Translations under genes and position numbers: made by a program | NCBI RefSeq assembly: GCF_913062585.1 | Contig: NZ_CAJXWX010000004.1 | Coordinates: forward strand, 1 to 64,000 | From: an uncultured Sphingomonas sp. | Lineage (GTDB): Bacteria; Pseudomonadota; Alphaproteobacteria; Sphingomonadales; Sphingomonadaceae | DNA: 64,000 nt | Direction of reading: 5' to 3' | In this document: in pieces, positions 62,610 through 64,000 of the stretch | Layout of the letters: each line of letters begins with the position of its first letter | Position numbering within the stretch: position 1 is the stretch's first letter | The notes under the pieces: model-generated | Told to the model about the DNA's origin: nothing | Database searches by the model: none | What the model saw: only the letters and a program-made list of their open reading frames with translations

Positions 62610-63148
62610 CGTCCGATGGCTTTCAATATGGCATTGACGGTGGCCTCGTGCGGCCCCCGCTTGCTGGAGACATGGATGGGCGCGAGCGCATAGATGGGAT
62701 TGCGCTTTTCCGAGAGTTCGCGAAGCACCTTCAGCGGGTCCTTGCCGCGCAGCAGTGGCCTGGTGTCGCGCCGCCGGACGCGCTCGGCGAGCACCTCGGG
62801 ACTGGCGTTCAGCCAGATGGCGGTCGCCTGTTCCAGGATCAGGGCGCGCGTGTCGTCGTTGATGAAGGCGCCGCCGCCGGTTGCGATCACCTTGGGCCGT
62901 CCATCGACCAGCCGGGCGATCACCCGGCGTTCGCCGTCGCGGAAATAGGGTTCGCCGAACTGCGCGAAAATCTCGGTCACGCTCATGCCGGCGGCTTCCT
63001 CGATCGCGGTGTCGGCATCGACGAAGGGCACGCGCAACCGATTCGCCAGGCGGCGGCCCACGGTCGACTTGCCCACGCCCATCAGGCCGACGAGCACGAT
63101 GGGCGACCCGTTCCAGCTTGCATCTATAGGGTTGTGGCTTTGCAACAT
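62606..63148 (-). CDS. aroK: Shikimate kinase
   Basis: A 180-residue P-loop kinase that phosphorylates shikimate. The Walker A motif VGLMGVGKSTVGRRLA is near residues 19-34, with FVDADTAIEEAAG (substrate Asp), ATGGGAF and RDTRPLL in the lid region. It is the first gene of aroK-aroB-DUF2256, and its start is about 80 bases from a divergent small gene. The tight aroK-aroB pairing is standard in alphaproteobacteria. Confidence 0.96.
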   Translation of the reverse strand: MLQSHNPIDASWNGSPIVLVGLMGVGKSTVGRRLANRLRVPFVDADTAIEEAAGMSVTEIFAQFGEPYFRDGERRVIARLVDGRPKVIATGGGAFINDDTRALILEQATAIWLNASPEVLAERVRRRDTRPLLRGKDPLKVLRELSEKRNPIYALAPIHVSSKRGPHEATVNAILKAIGR

Positions 63149-63229
63149 TGCACTCTGCGCTATACAGCGGGCGCGCGCCCGGCAACACCGGCCGGGCTTT
63201 CACGGGTCCATTATAAGGTTTTGCGTTTC

Positions 63230-63364
63230 ATGTCCCGTATGGTCGTCACGCTCATCGTCCTTCTCGTCATCGTCGTCGGGGGCCTGTTCCTGCTTTCGGG
63301 GCGGGCGACCGAACGGCCGACCACCCAGGTCGAAAAGGCGGTCTCGCTTGGCAACCTGCAATAA
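63230..63364 (+). CDS. Small single-pass membrane protein, unknown function
   Basis: A 44-residue protein: one transmembrane helix (VVTLIVLLVIVVGGLFLLSG) and a short hydrophilic tail (ATERPTTQVEKAVSLGNLQ). ATAAGG lies about 15 bases before the ATG. It is divergent from aroK and overlaps or abuts the start of the exported protein that follows. The function is not recognised; it may be a conserved sphingomonad protein paired with its downstream neighbour. Confidence 0.6.
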   Translation: MSRMVVTLIVLLVIVVGGLFLLSGRATERPTTQVEKAVSLGNLQ

Positions 63365-64000
63365 GCGGAACGCCGCTTTTCGCCACCTGCCCCGGGCCGT
63401 CGCCTTACTGATGGTCGGGGCCGCCGCGATTGCCGCGGCGCAGGATCGGCCCGAATCGCTGCTTCCCCCCGGCTTCGGCCAGCCCGCCGCCCCGGCCAGC
63501 CCGCGCAGCACCCCGCGCGCCGCGGCGACGCCTGTCCGCACGACACCGGGCGCGGTCGCGACGCCCGCTGCCGTACCGACGCCCACCGCCGCGCCCGCCG
63601 ATCCGGTCGGTGCGCTGATCGAATCGCTGTCCACGCCGACGCCGTCGCCGACCCCGTCGCCCAGTCCGACGATGGATGCCCGGATGCTGGCCGATTACGA
63701 ACTGCCGGCCTCCGCCCGGCGTTCGCTGGCGCTGGTCGGCCCGGCGGGGCCGGGCGAAGGCGCGCTAGACCAGAATGCTTTTGTCGGGGTCGATGGCCGC
63801 GTCGCGGAGACCCTGATGCGGCGGCTGTCCGCGCCCCTCCCGTCGCGCTGGACCTCGATCCTGCTCCGCCGGACGCTGGCTGCGCGGATGACGACGCCGC
63901 GGGGCGTGAACGGCGCGGATTTCGCCGCCGAGCGGGCCTGGCTGCTGCTGCGCATGGGCGAGGCGCAGGTCGCGCGTGCGGTCGTCCAGTCGGTCGACAC
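63348..64000 (+). CDS. Exported Pro/Ala/Thr-rich protein of unknown function, cut by window end
   Basis: The open frame runs to the end of the window with no stop. A signal-peptide-like segment HLPRAVALLMVGAAAIAAAQ precedes a low-complexity Pro/Ala/Thr region (about 60 residues with TPTPSPTPSPSPT). A more ordered helical part follows (MDARMLADYELPASARRSLALVG...). Start candidates are the TTG at 63348, overlapping the small membrane protein gene, or the ATG at 63411, which would shorten the signal peptide. The reverse strand also has open frames here, but the plus frame shows the natural signal peptide. The family was not recognised. Confidence 0.65.
   Translation, partial: MATCNKRNAAFRHLPRAVALLMVGAAAIAAAQDRPESLLPPGFGQPAAPASPRSTPRAAATPVRTTPGAVATPAAVPTPTAAPADPVGALIESLSTPTPSPTPSPSPTMDARMLADYELPASARRSLALVGPAGPGEGALDQNAFVGVDGRVAETLMRRLSAPLPSRWTSILLRRTLAARMTTPRGVNGADFAAERAWLLLRMGEAQVARAVVQSVD

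Noticed and set aside
1-64000. A known phage-defence, toxin-antitoxin, secretion or prophage island
   Set aside because: No restriction-modification, CBASS, retron, toxin, integrase or phage structural genes were recognised; base composition looks even apart from short intergenic stretches.

Overview
The window is high-GC DNA from an alphaproteobacterium, most likely Sphingomonas or a close sphingomonad. The evidence is the gene families (TonB-dependent receptor with SapC, cupin-like and tryptophan-halogenase-like partners; FecI-FecR-receptor signalling; N-succinyl arginine catabolism; bifunctional CysNC; DUF2256 next to a photolyase), the many 4-base ATGA/GTGA gene overlaps, and an EcfG-like stress promoter. 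These are judgements from sequence alone; no database search was run. I see no prophage, insertion sequence, CRISPR array or known defence system.

Layout. 1-12.6 kb: end of a tRNA-Arg(ACG); a luciferase-like monooxygenase; an ECF sigma/anti-sigma pair; a secreted subtilase; a Gly/Ala-rich exported protein; an aldo/keto reductase; an Mfd-like helicase; an SDR; a GH16 enzyme; and the Mg2+ transporter MgtE. 12.8-19.9 kb: a large autotransporter, then an overlapping FecI-FecR-receptor trio with an STN signalling domain. 19.9-42.4 kb: a glucurono-arabinoxylan utilisation locus. It holds an SGNH esterase, GH115 alpha-glucuronidase, cupin-like protein, SapC, TonB-dependent receptor, halogenase-like flavoprotein, a GH27-GH10-GH43-GH43 operon, a second esterase, a GH43 lipoprotein, xylulokinase and xylose isomerase. 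42.6-48.4 kb: an aromatic/aspartate-type aminotransferase, a Crp/Fnr regulator, and a four-gene probable general-stress operon (SRPBCC, Zn-alcohol dehydrogenase, SDR, DUF892). 48.4-64 kb: a ZIP transporter, cysD-cysNC-cysQ, an M20 hydrolase-astA-astB operon, a DUF481 protein, rppH, an alpha/beta hydrolase, an HDAC-like deacetylase, a photolyase, aroK-aroB-DUF2256, and the start of a Pro/Thr-rich exported protein cut by the window end.

How the xylan genes fit together. Extracellular or periplasmic xylanase (GH10), glucuronidase (GH115), alpha-galactosidase (GH27), esterases and GH43 enzymes debranch and cut glucuronoarabinoxylan. The receptor imports oligomers, and XylA-XylB send D-xylose to xylulose 5-phosphate. 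Imperfect palindromes with the core TAnCGnTA lie in four promoter regions of this locus and look like shared LacI-type operators. Two genes are damaged: the GH27 gene carries a one-base frameshift in a G run at 36280-36283, and a short GH3 remnant lies beside it at 36905-37092.

Other points worth attention: two promoters with an identical GGATTAAA-N14-CGTT layout, upstream of the ECF sigma gene and of the Gly/Ala-rich secreted protein; a perfect hairpin over the mgtE ribosome-binding site; four copies of an inverted repeat with arms starting GGCCTTCGACTTCGCTCAGG; and an EcfG-like promoter before the stress operon.
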